Source: V1-33 sp964523105
GTDB lineage: Bacteria > Verrucomicrobiota > Verrucomicrobiia > Verrucomicrobiales > V1-33
Reading direction: 5' to 3'
DNA: 64,000 bases
NCBI GenBank assembly: GCA_964523105.1
Contig: CAZFZN010000014.1
Span: 1-64,000, forward strand
A model generated the notes under the pieces. The model searched no databases. It was given only the letters and a program-made list of their open reading frames with translations, and had not been told where the DNA came from. Below, one piece after another: positions 17,214 to 26,194 of the stretch. Within the stretch, counting starts at the first letter, position 1, and each line of letters opens with the position of its first letter. Made by a program: the position numbers and the translations under genes.

Positions 17214-19169
17214 TCACAGAGCCCGCTCCGCGACCTCTTTGGTCACGGCCTCCAGGAAAGCATCCACGCTTTGCACTCCCATGTCTCCGCGCGCGCGGTG
17301 GCGCACGGCGACGCTGTTGGCTTCGGCTTCCTTCTGGCCGATGACGAGCATCCAGGGGATCTTCTCGAGTTGCGCGTTCCTGATCTTGGCGCCGATTTTT
17401 TCCGCTTCCACATCCAGCGTCACGCGCAGGCCGGCGGCTTTCAGTCTTTCGAAGACACCGCGGGCAAACTCGTCCGCCTTCTCGCTGATGGTCATCACGC
17501 GCACCTGTTCGGGGCTGAGCCATGCGGGAAAAGCGCCGGCAAAGTGCTCGATGAGCACACCGCAGAAACGCTCCAGGCTGCCGAACGGCGCGCGGTGGAT
17601 CATCACGGGACGATGCTTCTGATTGTCCGCGCCGATGTAGGTGAGATCGAAGCGGATGGGCAGATTGTAATCGACCTGCACCGTGCCGAGCTGCCATTCG
17701 CGTCCGATGACATCCTTCACTACGAAGTCGATCTTCGGCCCGTAGAACGCGGCTTCGCCGGGCTCCTCGGTGAACGGCACGCCGAGCGTGGCGGCGGCGC
17801 TGCGGCAGGCGGCTTCGGCTTTGTCCCAGTTCTCCGGAGTGCCGGTGTACTTGTTGCTGTCAGGATCGCGCAGCCCGACGCGCACGCGGTAGTCGGACAT
17901 GCCGAGCGTATTCAGCACGGTCTTCACCAGGCTGAGGCAGCCGAGGACCTCGCCCGGCATCTGGTCTTCGGTGCAGAAGAGGTGCGCGTCGTCCTGAGTG
18001 AAGCCGCGGACGCGCGTCATGCCGTTGAGTTCACCGCTTTGCTCCCAGCGATAGACGGTGCCGAATTCCGCGAGCCGGATCGGCAGGTCGCGATAACTGC
18101 GCGGCTGACTGTCGAAAATCTTGATGTGATGCGGACAGTTCATCGGCTTGAGCATGAAGCCGTCGAGAATCTGCTCGTCGGGCAGCACGCGGTCCGCGGG
18201 AATGACTTCCCTGCCGGCGCGTTCGTTGAGGCCGTCGGCGAGGCGCTTCGATACGGCTTCGAGCCGGTGCATGACTTCCGCGCACGAGCAGCCGGCGTCG
18301 GCGCAGGCCTGAAGGTCGTCATTGGCCATCACCGCTCCGAACTGGCTCTCTTTATAATAGGGGAAGTGTCCGCTGGTCTTGTAGAGCGTGAGCTTGCCGA
18401 TGTGCGGCGTGAAGACCTGGCTGTAGCCCTGCTTGGTCAGTTCGGTGCTGATGAAGTTCTGCAGTTCCTGGCGAATGATGCTGCCCTTCGGCGTCCACAG
18501 GATGAGGCCCTGACCGACGTCTTCATCGATGTGGAAGAGCTGGAGTTCTTTGCCCAGCTTGCGGTGGTCGCGCTTTTTCGCCTCCTCGAGCGCGACGAGG
18601 TGCTGCTCCAGTTCCTCCTTCGATTCAAAGGCGGTGCCGTAGAGCCGCTGCAGTTGCCCCTTCGATTCGTCGCCCATGTAAAACGAGGACGAGATGGCCA
18701 TGAGCTTCACGTTTTTGCACTTGGAAGTGTAGTTCACGTGCGGGCCGGCACAGAGGTCGAGGAAGTCGCCGTTCTGATAGCAGGAGATTTCTTCGCCTTC
18801 CGGAATCTTGTCGATGAGATCGAGCTTGAAGCGGCTCACGTTGCCCGGTCGTTCGGCAAGGCCGCCGAGGCGACCGCTTTCGGCCAGAGCTTTGGCTTCG
18901 TCGCGGCTGATGACGCGCTTCTCGAACTTCTGGTTCTCCTTCGCGATCTTCTTCATCTCCGCCTCGATCTTTTCAAAGTCATCCGGCGTGATGCGGTGCT
19001 TCATGTCGAAGTCGTAATAGAAGCCGTTCTCCACGGGCGGGCCGTAGGCGAACTGCGCGTCCGGCCAGAGGCGCAGGATGGCCGTGGCCATCACGTGGGC
19101 ACAGGAATGGCGGAGGCGCTCGATGTCGGACATCGCGGCGCGTTCTTCGAGAGTTTTGCGGTCGTTCAT
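17214..19169 (-). CDS. thrS: Threonyl-tRNA synthetase lacking the N-terminal TGS domain
   Basis: This 651-residue class II synthetase charges tRNA-Thr. It starts directly with the editing region: HSCAHVMA and DLCAGPHV carry the conserved His and Cys residues of the tRNA-Thr deacylase site. The catalytic core has the zinc ligands Cys in MKPMNCPHH, His in TQDDAHLFC and His in VMIHRAPFGSLERF. The anticodon-binding domain closes the protein (ISEKADEFARGVFERLKAAG). The usual 60-residue TGS domain is absent; in-frame sequence upstream of the ATG at 19169 is antisense to rpoZ and not TGS-like. About 45 extra residues (NDDLQACADAGCSCAEV to PDEQILDG) precede motif 2. It is divergent from rpoZ. Confidence 0.95.
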   Translation of the reverse strand: MNDRKTLEERAAMSDIERLRHSCAHVMATAILRLWPDAQFAYGPPVENGFYYDFDMKHRITPDDFEKIEAEMKKIAKENQKFEKRVISRDEAKALAESGRLGGLAERPGNVSRFKLDLIDKIPEGEEISCYQNGDFLDLCAGPHVNYTSKCKNVKLMAISSSFYMGDESKGQLQRLYGTAFESKEELEQHLVALEEAKKRDHRKLGKELQLFHIDEDVGQGLILWTPKGSIIRQELQNFISTELTKQGYSQVFTPHIGKLTLYKTSGHFPYYKESQFGAVMANDDLQACADAGCSCAEVMHRLEAVSKRLADGLNERAGREVIPADRVLPDEQILDGFMLKPMNCPHHIKIFDSQPRSYRDLPIRLAEFGTVYRWEQSGELNGMTRVRGFTQDDAHLFCTEDQMPGEVLGCLSLVKTVLNTLGMSDYRVRVGLRDPDSNKYTGTPENWDKAEAACRSAAATLGVPFTEEPGEAAFYGPKIDFVVKDVIGREWQLGTVQVDYNLPIRFDLTYIGADNQKHRPVMIHRAPFGSLERFCGVLIEHFAGAFPAWLSPEQVRVMTISEKADEFARGVFERLKAAGLRVTLDVEAEKIGAKIRNAQLEKIPWMLVIGQKEAEANSVAVRHRARGDMGVQSVDAFLEAVTKEVAERAL

Positions 19170-19445
19170 GCGGAAAAATGGGGCGCGCATGGTCAACGGC
19201 CCCGGCGCGATGTCAAACCGGCACGCTTCCCGGCGCGGGAGGATCGCGATATCCTCATCAAATCGCCCCTTGCCAGTCCTGCAAAGGCTGCTAATCCCGC
19301 CGGTTCTTTTCCACCCTGCCGGCGAAAATCCGGCGCCAAATACGCAGTCCGCCGCATGTCCGCATCCAAGATCATTCCTTTCCCCGCCTCCCGCAGCGGG
19401 GGCGGATTCGCCGGTGCTGCGGCCTCTTCGTCCTCTCACCGCCTC

Positions 19446-19670
19446 ATGAAAAGCGACCTTATCGAAAAAGCCTCGAAAGTCATCCCCCACCCGCCCCTCC
19501 TCATCAATCTCGTCTCCAAGCGCGTGCGCCAGCTCAACCAGGGCCGCGCTCCGCTGATCAATCCCGCCACCTACGGCATGAGACTCGGTCAGGGTGACAT
19601 CGCCCTGCTCGAAATCATCGAAGGGAAAATCACCGCGGAGGAGGAAGAGAGCGCGGAAAACCCCGCCTGA
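19446..19670 (+). CDS. rpoZ: DNA-directed RNA polymerase omega subunit
   Basis: This is a 74-residue protein. The pattern LLINLVSKRVRQLNQG followed by an NPATYGMRLGQGDIALLEI phrase fits omega subunits, where an R-V-R-QL helix contacts the beta-prime subunit. Omega helps assemble and stabilise RNA polymerase. The ATG at 19446 gives the normal family length; an ATG at 19356 would add 30 low-complexity residues. It lies upstream of smpB on the same strand and is divergent from thrS. The C-terminus is acidic (AEEEESAENPA). Confidence 0.85.
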   Translation: MKSDLIEKASKVIPHPPLLINLVSKRVRQLNQGRAPLINPATYGMRLGQGDIALLEIIEGKITAEEEESAENPA

Positions 19671-19818
19671 CCCGCGCCGTCCGCTGCGACAGGCGGGTCG
19701 CCCGCGGTGGACTTTCGATCCCGCACCTTTGCGCCCCGGCCAGGATGGATGAATCCCCGGTGCCGGCGCGCTCCGCAGAGTCACGCCGCCGTTCCCTTCC
19801 CGCGCTGCTGATCAAGCC

Positions 19819-20283
19819 ATGGCCGCCCCGACCACCGACATCACGACCAATCGCAAGGCCACGCACGACTACCACATTCTGGAAACCGTGGAGGCCGGTG
19901 TGGAATTGAAGGGCACGGAGGTGAAGAGCATCCGCGAGGGCCGGATGAATCTGCGCGACGCCTTCGCCCGCATCGAGCGCGGGGAATGCCTGCTCTACGG
20001 CTGCGACATTCAGCCCTACGAAAAGGCCAGCTGGGAACAGCACCAGCCGCAGCGGGTGCGCCGGTTGTTGCTGCACAAAAAGGAAATCATGCGCCTCTAC
20101 GGCGTTTGTCAGGTCAAGGGCCACTCGCTCGTCGCCCTCCGCGCCTACTGGAAAGGGCCGCGGGTGAAGATCGAACTCGGCGTCGGAAAAGGCAAAGTCT
20201 CCACCGACAAGCGGGAGGACCTCAAAAAGCGGGAGGCCAAACGCGAGATCGAGCGCGAAATGGCGCGCTTCAACCGGCGTTAG
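19819..20283 (+). CDS. smpB: SsrA-binding protein SmpB
   Basis: This 154-residue protein is full length for the family. It has the diagnostic phrases TNRKATHDYHILETVEAG, GTEVKSIREGRMNL and RRLLLHKKEI, and the basic C-terminal tail (KKREAKREIEREMARFNRR). SmpB binds tmRNA and enters the ribosomal A site during trans-translation rescue of stalled ribosomes. No tmRNA gene was recognised in this window. It follows rpoZ by 148 bp and precedes the glycogen genes. Confidence 0.96.
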   Translation: MAAPTTDITTNRKATHDYHILETVEAGVELKGTEVKSIREGRMNLRDAFARIERGECLLYGCDIQPYEKASWEQHQPQRVRRLLLHKKEIMRLYGVCQVKGHSLVALRAYWKGPRVKIELGVGKGKVSTDKREDLKKREAKREIEREMARFNRR

Positions 20284-20542
20284 AGAATCGCTGATTTGTT
20301 CGCGGGCCCCGGTGGTCCCGTGGCACGTGCCTTTCAGCTCCAGGAACGGGCCTTGCCGTCCGGAAAAAATCCGCTTGCGGCCCGAAAGCCCCCACGCCAC
20401 CCAACCGCCCAGAATTCCCCCCCTCCCGGTGGCCGCCACATGGCGGCAAACGTCAACGCCGGTGAGTCTGGCACAACCTCTGCTGTCTGCTGCAACCGCA
20501 GCTTCGCATTGTCAATTCTCACCGAATTCCCGTCCCAAAATC

Positions 20543-20893
20543 ATGGCTACTTCGACTTCGTCCACACCGATCCGCAAACCCCGCCGCCCCGCAGCCCCGG
20601 CTCCCGTCGCCACGAAGGCTGCCGCAACCGTTGTGAAGCGCCGCAAGGTCTCCTTCACCGTGCAGGACACCGGGGCTCACGACGCGGCGCTGGCCGGTTC
20701 CTTCAATGACTGGCAGCCGCAGCCGCTCAAAGCCGCGAAATCGCCCGGTTCATTCACCCTCACACTCATGCTGCCGCCCGGGGAATACGAATACCTTTTT
20801 CTGATTGACGGTCAGTGGCGGCACGATGCCGCATGCGCAGAGACGGTGCCAAATCCGTTTGGCGGATCGAATTCCCTGCTCCGGGTGGCTTGA
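20543..20893 (+). CDS. Small glycogen-binding (CBM48/AMPK-beta-like) domain protein
   Basis: The 116-residue product has a basic Ala/Pro-rich N-terminus (about 35 residues) and then a single CBM48-like domain: KVSFTVQDTGAHDAALAGSF, NDWQP, LPPGEYEYLFLIDGQW, and PNPFGGSNSLLRV. The Trp and the EYEYLFLIDGxW strand match glycogen-binding domains of AMPK beta and branching enzymes. There is no catalytic domain. It ends 12 bp before glgA on the same strand, so it is probably co-transcribed with glgA and glgB. A role as adaptor tethering enzymes to glycogen is inferred. The frame extends upstream to 20312 but without domain character. Confidence 0.85.
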   Translation: MATSTSSTPIRKPRRPAAPAPVATKAAATVVKRRKVSFTVQDTGAHDAALAGSFNDWQPQPLKAAKSPGSFTLTLMLPPGEYEYLFLIDGQWRHDAACAETVPNPFGGSNSLLRVA

Positions 20894-20904
20894 ACTCAAC
20901 CCGG

Positions 20905-22434
20905 ATGATTGCACCCCGCCGAAAAAACCCCCGTATCCTCGTCGTCACCCCGGAGATCACTTATCTCCCTCCGGGCATGGGCAACATGGCCCAGCGCATG
21001 TCCGCCAAAGCCGGCGGTCTCGCCGACGTCTCCGCCGCGCTGGTTTCCGCGCTCTACGATCAGGGAGCCGATGTCCATGTCGCCCTGCCCAACTACCGGC
21101 GCATGTTCAACATGGATGTCTTCGAACTCCATGACCGCGAACTGGAGCGCTTCTCCCAAAAACTGCCGCGCGACCGCATTCACCTCGCCGAGGACCGCAT
21201 CTTTTATTACCGGCAGGAAGTGTACAGCGGCTACCGCGACGATTCCGTGCGCGTGGCACTAACTTTTCAGCGCGAAGTCATCAACAACATCATCCCGCGG
21301 GTCCGCCCCGACCTCATTCACTGCAACGACTGGATGACCGGACTGGTGCCCGCCATGTCGCGGCGCCTCGGCATTCCCTGCCTGTTCACGGTTCACAACA
21401 TCCACACCCAGCGCGTGTCCATGGCCGCCATCGAGGACCGCGGCATCGACGCCGCCGGCTTCTGGAAGAATCTCTTCTTCGACCGCCCTCCGCATTCCTA
21501 TGAAGAAAGCCGCGAGTCCAACATGGTGGACCTGCTCAGCAGCGGTATCTTTGCGGCGCACTTCATCAATACGGTGAGCCCGCGGTTCCTCGAAGAAATC
21601 ACCTGGGGCTGGCATAACATGGTGCCCGACTCCGTGCGCAATGAACTGCGCTCCAAGGTGCATGCCGGCTGTGCCTCCGGCATCCTCAACGCGCCCGACC
21701 CCTCGTTCGATCCGCAGGCGGACGAGTACATCGCGCAGCACTTCAGTCCGGAAACCCACCCGCAGGGGAAGGCGGCCAACAAGCGAGCCTTTCAGGCGAC
21801 GCTCGGCCTCGACGTGAACGAACACGCGCCGATGCTCTTCTGGCCCTCACGGCTCGATCCCGTGCAAAAAGGACCGCAGCTGTTCTCGGATATTCTCTAT
21901 CAAACCGTCTCCGACTACTGGAACACCGGACTTCAGGTGGCCATCGTCGCCGACGGGCCGCACCAGCACCACTTCCACGAAATCGTGCATCACCACGACC
22001 TCGCGCACCGCGTCGCCGTCGTCGGGTTCGATGAAAAGCTCTCCCACCTCGGCTATGCGGCGTCGGACTTCATGATCATGCCCTCGCTGTTCGAACCCTG
22101 CGGCCTGCCCCAAATGATCAGCCCGCTCTACGGCACCCTGCCAGTTGTCCACGCCACCGGCGGGCTCTACGACACGGTCTCGCAGCTCGATGTGGCGCAG
22201 AGTACCGGCAACGGCTTCCGGTTCGACGTCTATGGCTCCGACGGCCTGCGCTGGGCGATCGATGAAGCCCTGCGCTTTTATGCCCTTCCCGCCGAAACCC
22301 GCGCCGCCCAAATCGCCCGCATCATGCGCGAGAGCCCGGTGAAATTCAGTCACGCCGCCTCCGCGCAGCGCTACATGGATATTTACGAGAGCATGCTCGA
22401 CCGGCCGCTCGTGCCGAGGGAACATGGCGAATGA
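20905..22434 (+). CDS. glgA: Glycogen/starch synthase, GT5 family
   Basis: This 509-residue protein transfers glucose from ADP- or UDP-glucose to growing alpha-1,4-glucan. The N-terminal GT5 motif reads SAKAGGLADVSAAL (a variant of KxGGL), followed by PDLIHCNDWMTGLVP and TVHNIHTQ. The C-terminal Rossmann domain has FWPSRLDPVQKGP and the E-x7-E region starting EPCGLPQM at residue 397, then GTLPVVHATGGLYDTV. The ATG at 20905 was chosen because it precedes the first beta strand (RILVVTPE). The stop overlaps the start of the downstream branching-enzyme gene by 11 bp, which indicates translational coupling. Confidence 0.93.
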   Translation: MIAPRRKNPRILVVTPEITYLPPGMGNMAQRMSAKAGGLADVSAALVSALYDQGADVHVALPNYRRMFNMDVFELHDRELERFSQKLPRDRIHLAEDRIFYYRQEVYSGYRDDSVRVALTFQREVINNIIPRVRPDLIHCNDWMTGLVPAMSRRLGIPCLFTVHNIHTQRVSMAAIEDRGIDAAGFWKNLFFDRPPHSYEESRESNMVDLLSSGIFAAHFINTVSPRFLEEITWGWHNMVPDSVRNELRSKVHAGCASGILNAPDPSFDPQADEYIAQHFSPETHPQGKAANKRAFQATLGLDVNEHAPMLFWPSRLDPVQKGPQLFSDILYQTVSDYWNTGLQVAIVADGPHQHHFHEIVHHHDLAHRVAVVGFDEKLSHLGYAASDFMIMPSLFEPCGLPQMISPLYGTLPVVHATGGLYDTVSQLDVAQSTGNGFRFDVYGSDGLRWAIDEALRFYALPAETRAAQIARIMRESPVKFSHAASAQRYMDIYESMLDRPLVPREHGE

Positions 22435-24430
22435 GTGTGTCATGACTTCGCAGCCGAACCCGCGCCCGCGCCTGTTCGACGACGGCTGGCTGGCGCCGCA
22501 CTTTCCCGCCATCCGTGAACGGCAGCGCCGCGCCCGGGAAACGGCCCAGCGGCTCACCGGCGGCGCTTCCCTGTGGGACTGGGCGCAGGGCCACAAATGC
22601 TTCGGCCTGCACCGCGGGCCTAACGGGTCATGGGTGTACCGCGACTGGGCTCCCGGCGCGACCGGGCTTTCACTCACGGGTGACTTCAACAACTGGCGGC
22701 CGGACGAATCCTTCCGCGCCAAACGCATGAACGCCGCCGGCGAATGGGGCCTGATCCTGCCGGCGGGAGCGCTGCAGCCAGGGCAGCACTATCGTGTGCT
22801 CATGGAGTGGCCCGGGGGCAGCGGCGAAAGGCTTCCCGCATGGGGACGCTTCATGCACCAGGACGAAAAATCGCTCCAGTTCTCCGCGCTCGTGCGGGAA
22901 ACGCAGCCGTTCACATGGCGGCACACCGCACCGGAGCCCGGGGCCTTTACCCGCATCTACGAAGCGCACGCCGGCATGTCGCTCGAAGAGCCGCGCGTGG
23001 GCACGTGGGCGGAATTCGAACAGCAAATGCTCCCGCGCATCGCCGCCGCCGGTTATGACACCATCCAGCTCATGGCCGTGATGGAGCATCCCTACTACGG
23101 CTCCTTCGGCTATCATGTCGGTTCCTTTTTCGCTCCGTCCGCACGGTTCGGCACTCCCGAGGAGTTGAAGAGTCTGGTGGACGCCGCGCACGGTCACGGT
23201 CTGCGGGTCATCATGGACCTCGTGCATTCTCATGCCGTGAAAAACGAAGTGGAGGGCCTGAGCCGCTACGACGGCACGCTCTATCAGTTCTTCCACGATG
23301 GGCCGCGCGGCGATCACGCGGCATGGGATTCCCGCTGCTTCGATTATTCGAAACCGGAGGTGCTGCATTTCCTGCTCAGCAATCTGCGCTGCTGGCTGGA
23401 GGAATTCCGCTTCGACGGCTTCCGCTTCGACGGCGTGACCTCCATGCTTTATCTCGATCACGGGCTGGGCAGCGCGCCTTCGAGCTACGACCATTACTTC
23501 TCGCCCAATGTGGACGAGGACGCCGTCACCTACCTGACGCTCGCCAATCAGCTCATTCACGAAGGCGCGTCGCGCGCCATCACCGTGGCCGAGGATGTGA
23601 GCGGCTTTCCCGGTCTCGGAGCGCCGCTGGAGGACGGCGGGCTGGGCTTCGATTTCCGGCTCTCCATGGGCATTCCGGACTGCTGGTTCAAGCTCGCCAA
23701 GGACATCCGCGATGACGACTGGAGCATGAACTGGCTCTGGCACGAACTCACCAACCACCGCGCCGAGGAACACGCCATCAGCTATGTCGAGAGCCACGAC
23801 CAGGCGCTGGTGGGCGGCAAGTCGTTCATCTTCGAAATGATCGACGCCGACATGTACGACGCCATGCACGCGGACTCGAAAAACCTGCGCGTGGAACGCG
23901 GCGTGGCCCTGCACAAGCTCGCGCGACTCGCCACCTTCGCCTCCGCAGACGGTGGCTGGCTCAATTTCATGGGCAATGAATTCGGCCACCCGGAATGGAT
24001 CGACTTCCCGCGCGAAGGCAACGGCTGGAGCTGCGCCAAAGCCCGCCGTCAGTGGAGTCTGCGCGACGATCCGTCCCTGCGATTCAAGGCGCTCGGGGAT
24101 TTCGACGCCGCTCTGATGCACCTGCCGGATGGAGACTGGAAAACGCCTCCGGAACTCGTCAAAGCCGACGACGGCGACAAGGTGCTCGCGTTTCGCCGCG
24201 GCACATGGTTCATCGCGCTGAATCTGCACCCTGCGCGGAGTTACGAGGGATACGGTTTCGACGTTCCCGCCGGGACGTGGCGGCTCATGCTCAACTCCGA
24301 CGAGCAGCGCTTCGGCGGGTGGGACCGGATCACCGGCGACCACTACGCCACCGAGCCGCTGGCGGAACGGCACTGGCTCCGGCTTTACCTGCCCGCGCGC
24401 ACCGGCGTGGTGCTAAGGCTCGAGGACTAG
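22424..24430 (+). CDS. glgB: 1,4-alpha-glucan branching enzyme, GH13 (eukaryote-like type)
   Basis: This 668-residue enzyme introduces alpha-1,6 branches into glycogen. An N-terminal CBM48 module (WVYRDWAPGATGLSL, GDFNNWRP) leads into a GH13 barrel. Catalytic residues are Asp336 in GFRFDGVTSM, Glu390 in TVAEDVSG and Asp459 in ESHDQ. The long FGYHVGSFFAPSARFGTPEE region and the phrase NWLWHELTNHRAEEHAISY match the eukaryotic/Bacteroidetes-type branching enzymes rather than the E. coli type. The start at 22424 overlaps glgA; an ATG at 22442 is an alternative. The stop lies inside the convergent tubulin-like gene by 18 bp. Confidence 0.94.
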   Translation: MANECVMTSQPNPRPRLFDDGWLAPHFPAIRERQRRARETAQRLTGGASLWDWAQGHKCFGLHRGPNGSWVYRDWAPGATGLSLTGDFNNWRPDESFRAKRMNAAGEWGLILPAGALQPGQHYRVLMEWPGGSGERLPAWGRFMHQDEKSLQFSALVRETQPFTWRHTAPEPGAFTRIYEAHAGMSLEEPRVGTWAEFEQQMLPRIAAAGYDTIQLMAVMEHPYYGSFGYHVGSFFAPSARFGTPEELKSLVDAAHGHGLRVIMDLVHSHAVKNEVEGLSRYDGTLYQFFHDGPRGDHAAWDSRCFDYSKPEVLHFLLSNLRCWLEEFRFDGFRFDGVTSMLYLDHGLGSAPSSYDHYFSPNVDEDAVTYLTLANQLIHEGASRAITVAEDVSGFPGLGAPLEDGGLGFDFRLSMGIPDCWFKLAKDIRDDDWSMNWLWHELTNHRAEEHAISYVESHDQALVGGKSFIFEMIDADMYDAMHADSKNLRVERGVALHKLARLATFASADGGWLNFMGNEFGHPEWIDFPREGNGWSCAKARRQWSLRDDPSLRFKALGDFDAALMHLPDGDWKTPPELVKADDGDKVLAFRRGTWFIALNLHPARSYEGYGFDVPAGTWRLMLNSDEQRFGGWDRITGDHYATEPLAERHWLRLYLPARTGVVLRLED

Positions 24431-26155
24431 CGTCTCCACCGCGCTCTGCAGTTCCTGCACCCTGACACCAAGCTGCGCCGCTAGGGCCGCCGCATTCTCC
24501 AGCCTCAGCAACTCGCGCCCCTGACGCTGCAGTCGCCGCAGCGTGCGCGTGATCTGGCGCGATTCCGCAACCACCACGGCACTCTCGTGAAGACCGGTGC
24601 CGGTTCGGCCTGAGAGCTGCACCGCAGGAGGCGCCTCGCGCTGCACCCACGGGCCGCCAGGCTGGAGCCGCAGGCGCAGGAACGCTCCCAGTGCCGGCAC
24701 CGCCGCGCTCCCCGCCAGCCGGATCGCGCGTTCCATGAGCCACGGCAGCGGAATCGTCTTCAGGCGCCGGTCAGCCAGCGCCGCGAGGGGACGGCACGAG
24801 GCCGTCAGCAGCGGCATGCTTTCATCGGCGAATCCCGCCAGCAGGGTGCGCAAATCCAGCGGCGGCGCATCGCTGCCGCCGAAGCGCAACGGAGCTGTCA
24901 GGGCGCCAAGGCACTCGGCGATGAGTTGATTGGCCTCCGCATAACCCGGCGCAGGCAGCTGCCAGTCACGCGCCGCCGAAGCCAGCAGCTGCTCGTTGCT
25001 GAACAGGAGCGCGGCGGTGGCGTGACGGCGGATGGCCTGCAGCGCCAGTGCCAGATGCCAGGGCGCCGTGACCACGCTGCTCACTCCCGGCAGCGGCAGC
25101 ACCCCGATCACGAGGATGGCCATGGCCGGAAACTGTGTGCGCAGCCTCGCCAGAAGCTCGCTGCTCAGGGCGCTGGCCGTCCCGCCCTCCAGCGACGCAA
25201 ACAGCAGGATGCCGGCCGGGCTGCCCGCATCCTCCGAATGCTCCTCCATGAACTGCAGCGCCTGATTTGTCAGGACGTCCCCTGCCCCGCCGCTCAGCAC
25301 GCCGCCCTGCGCATACAGGCCGCCGGTTTCCTGACGCTCGGTTTCTTCCAGTCCGGCAAAGACGGCATGTGGTTCGCAGCGCTCCCCGGCCCTGCGGAAA
25401 AAGCCGCGCCAGCTTCCCGTCGGTTCACCGTGGCGCGGTCTTCCGGATTCCGGACAAATGCCGTGTTCGCGGCAAACCGACTGCCAGAAGGCCGCCGCCA
25501 TGCGGCAGCCGCCGCTGCCCGCCGCCACGCTGAAATAACAGGGGGGAAACAGGTCCGCATTTGAAGCCGCCGCACCTGGCGGAGCGGCTTCGGGCTGCCA
25601 CACCGGCGCCGCCTGCACGGCGAGAGTGACTTTGGTGTCGGGGGGGAGTGCCGTCGCTCCCGGCCATCCGAGGGCGCACTTTCTGGCTTCAGGCAGACGT
25701 TTCCATTCCCTAACCGGAGCCGAGGCGATCTCGCAGGTTTGCCATGAGACGAACGTGTCTTCCACCGCCTGACGCTCCGCGGCATGGTGCACGGCGGCCA
25801 GACCCGCATCCCGCGCGTGACGTTGCCACGCCGCAGCATACGAGCGTTCCAGAGCTTCGCGCCGCCGGCGTTCCTCCTCCTGCGCCGCCGATCCCTGCCA
25901 CTGCGCGAAGGCCTGCTCCGTGTAGCGCCGTCCCTCCAATGTCAGCGCGCGTCCGTCGTCCCGGCGCAGTTCCACGTCATCGGCGCCTGTCATTTCGCGA
26001 AGGCGCACCGCCAGCCGGGGCGTCATGCGTGCGCTGCCTCTCTCGACAGCCTGGACGGCCGCGACCGGGACGCCAAGCCAGGCAGCGAACGCCGCCTGCG
26101 TCCGGTGCGGCGTCGCCGCACGGAGCGCACGCAGGGGATGCTTCGGCTTGGGCAT
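24413..26155 (-). CDS. XRE-type helix-turn-helix fused to a divergent tubulin-like GTPase domain
   Basis: The product is 580 residues. Residues about 6-58 form a Cro/C1-type HTH (TQAAFAAWLGVPVAAVQAVE). A charged linker follows (about 65-195). Residues about 200-580 align by eye with eukaryotic/BtubAB tubulin along the whole fold. FSVAAGSGGCRMAAAFW and CREHGI match IQAGQCGNQIGAKFW and DEHGI of beta-tubulin. LEGGTASA (322-329) takes the place of the LGGGTGSG loop, VLPLPGVSSVVTAPW that of VVPSPKVSDTVVEPY, and SNEQL that of DNEAL. NQLIAECLGALTAPLRF parallels NHLVSATMSGVTTCLRF. Loss of glycines in the phosphate loop suggests weak or no GTP hydrolysis. The ATG at 26155 was preferred to a TTG at 26176. 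Function is unknown. Confidence 0.8.
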   Translation of the reverse strand: MPKPKHPLRALRAATPHRTQAAFAAWLGVPVAAVQAVERGSARMTPRLAVRLREMTGADDVELRRDDGRALTLEGRRYTEQAFAQWQGSAAQEEERRRREALERSYAAAWQRHARDAGLAAVHHAAERQAVEDTFVSWQTCEIASAPVREWKRLPEARKCALGWPGATALPPDTKVTLAVQAAPVWQPEAAPPGAAASNADLFPPCYFSVAAGSGGCRMAAAFWQSVCREHGICPESGRPRHGEPTGSWRGFFRRAGERCEPHAVFAGLEETERQETGGLYAQGGVLSGGAGDVLTNQALQFMEEHSEDAGSPAGILLFASLEGGTASALSSELLARLRTQFPAMAILVIGVLPLPGVSSVVTAPWHLALALQAIRRHATAALLFSNEQLLASAARDWQLPAPGYAEANQLIAECLGALTAPLRFGGSDAPPLDLRTLLAGFADESMPLLTASCRPLAALADRRLKTIPLPWLMERAIRLAGSAAVPALGAFLRLRLQPGGPWVQREAPPAVQLSGRTGTGLHESAVVVAESRQITRTLRRLQRQGRELLRLENAAALAAQLGVRVQELQSAVETLVLEP

Positions 26156-26194
26156 GAAGGTGCGCTCAACGCGCAAACCCTCACGCCTGCAATG

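Noticed and set aside
19170..19445. Possible T-box or other leader regulator between thrS and rpoZ
   Set aside because: No T-box sequence, specifier hairpin or terminator/antiterminator pair could be recognised in either orientation.
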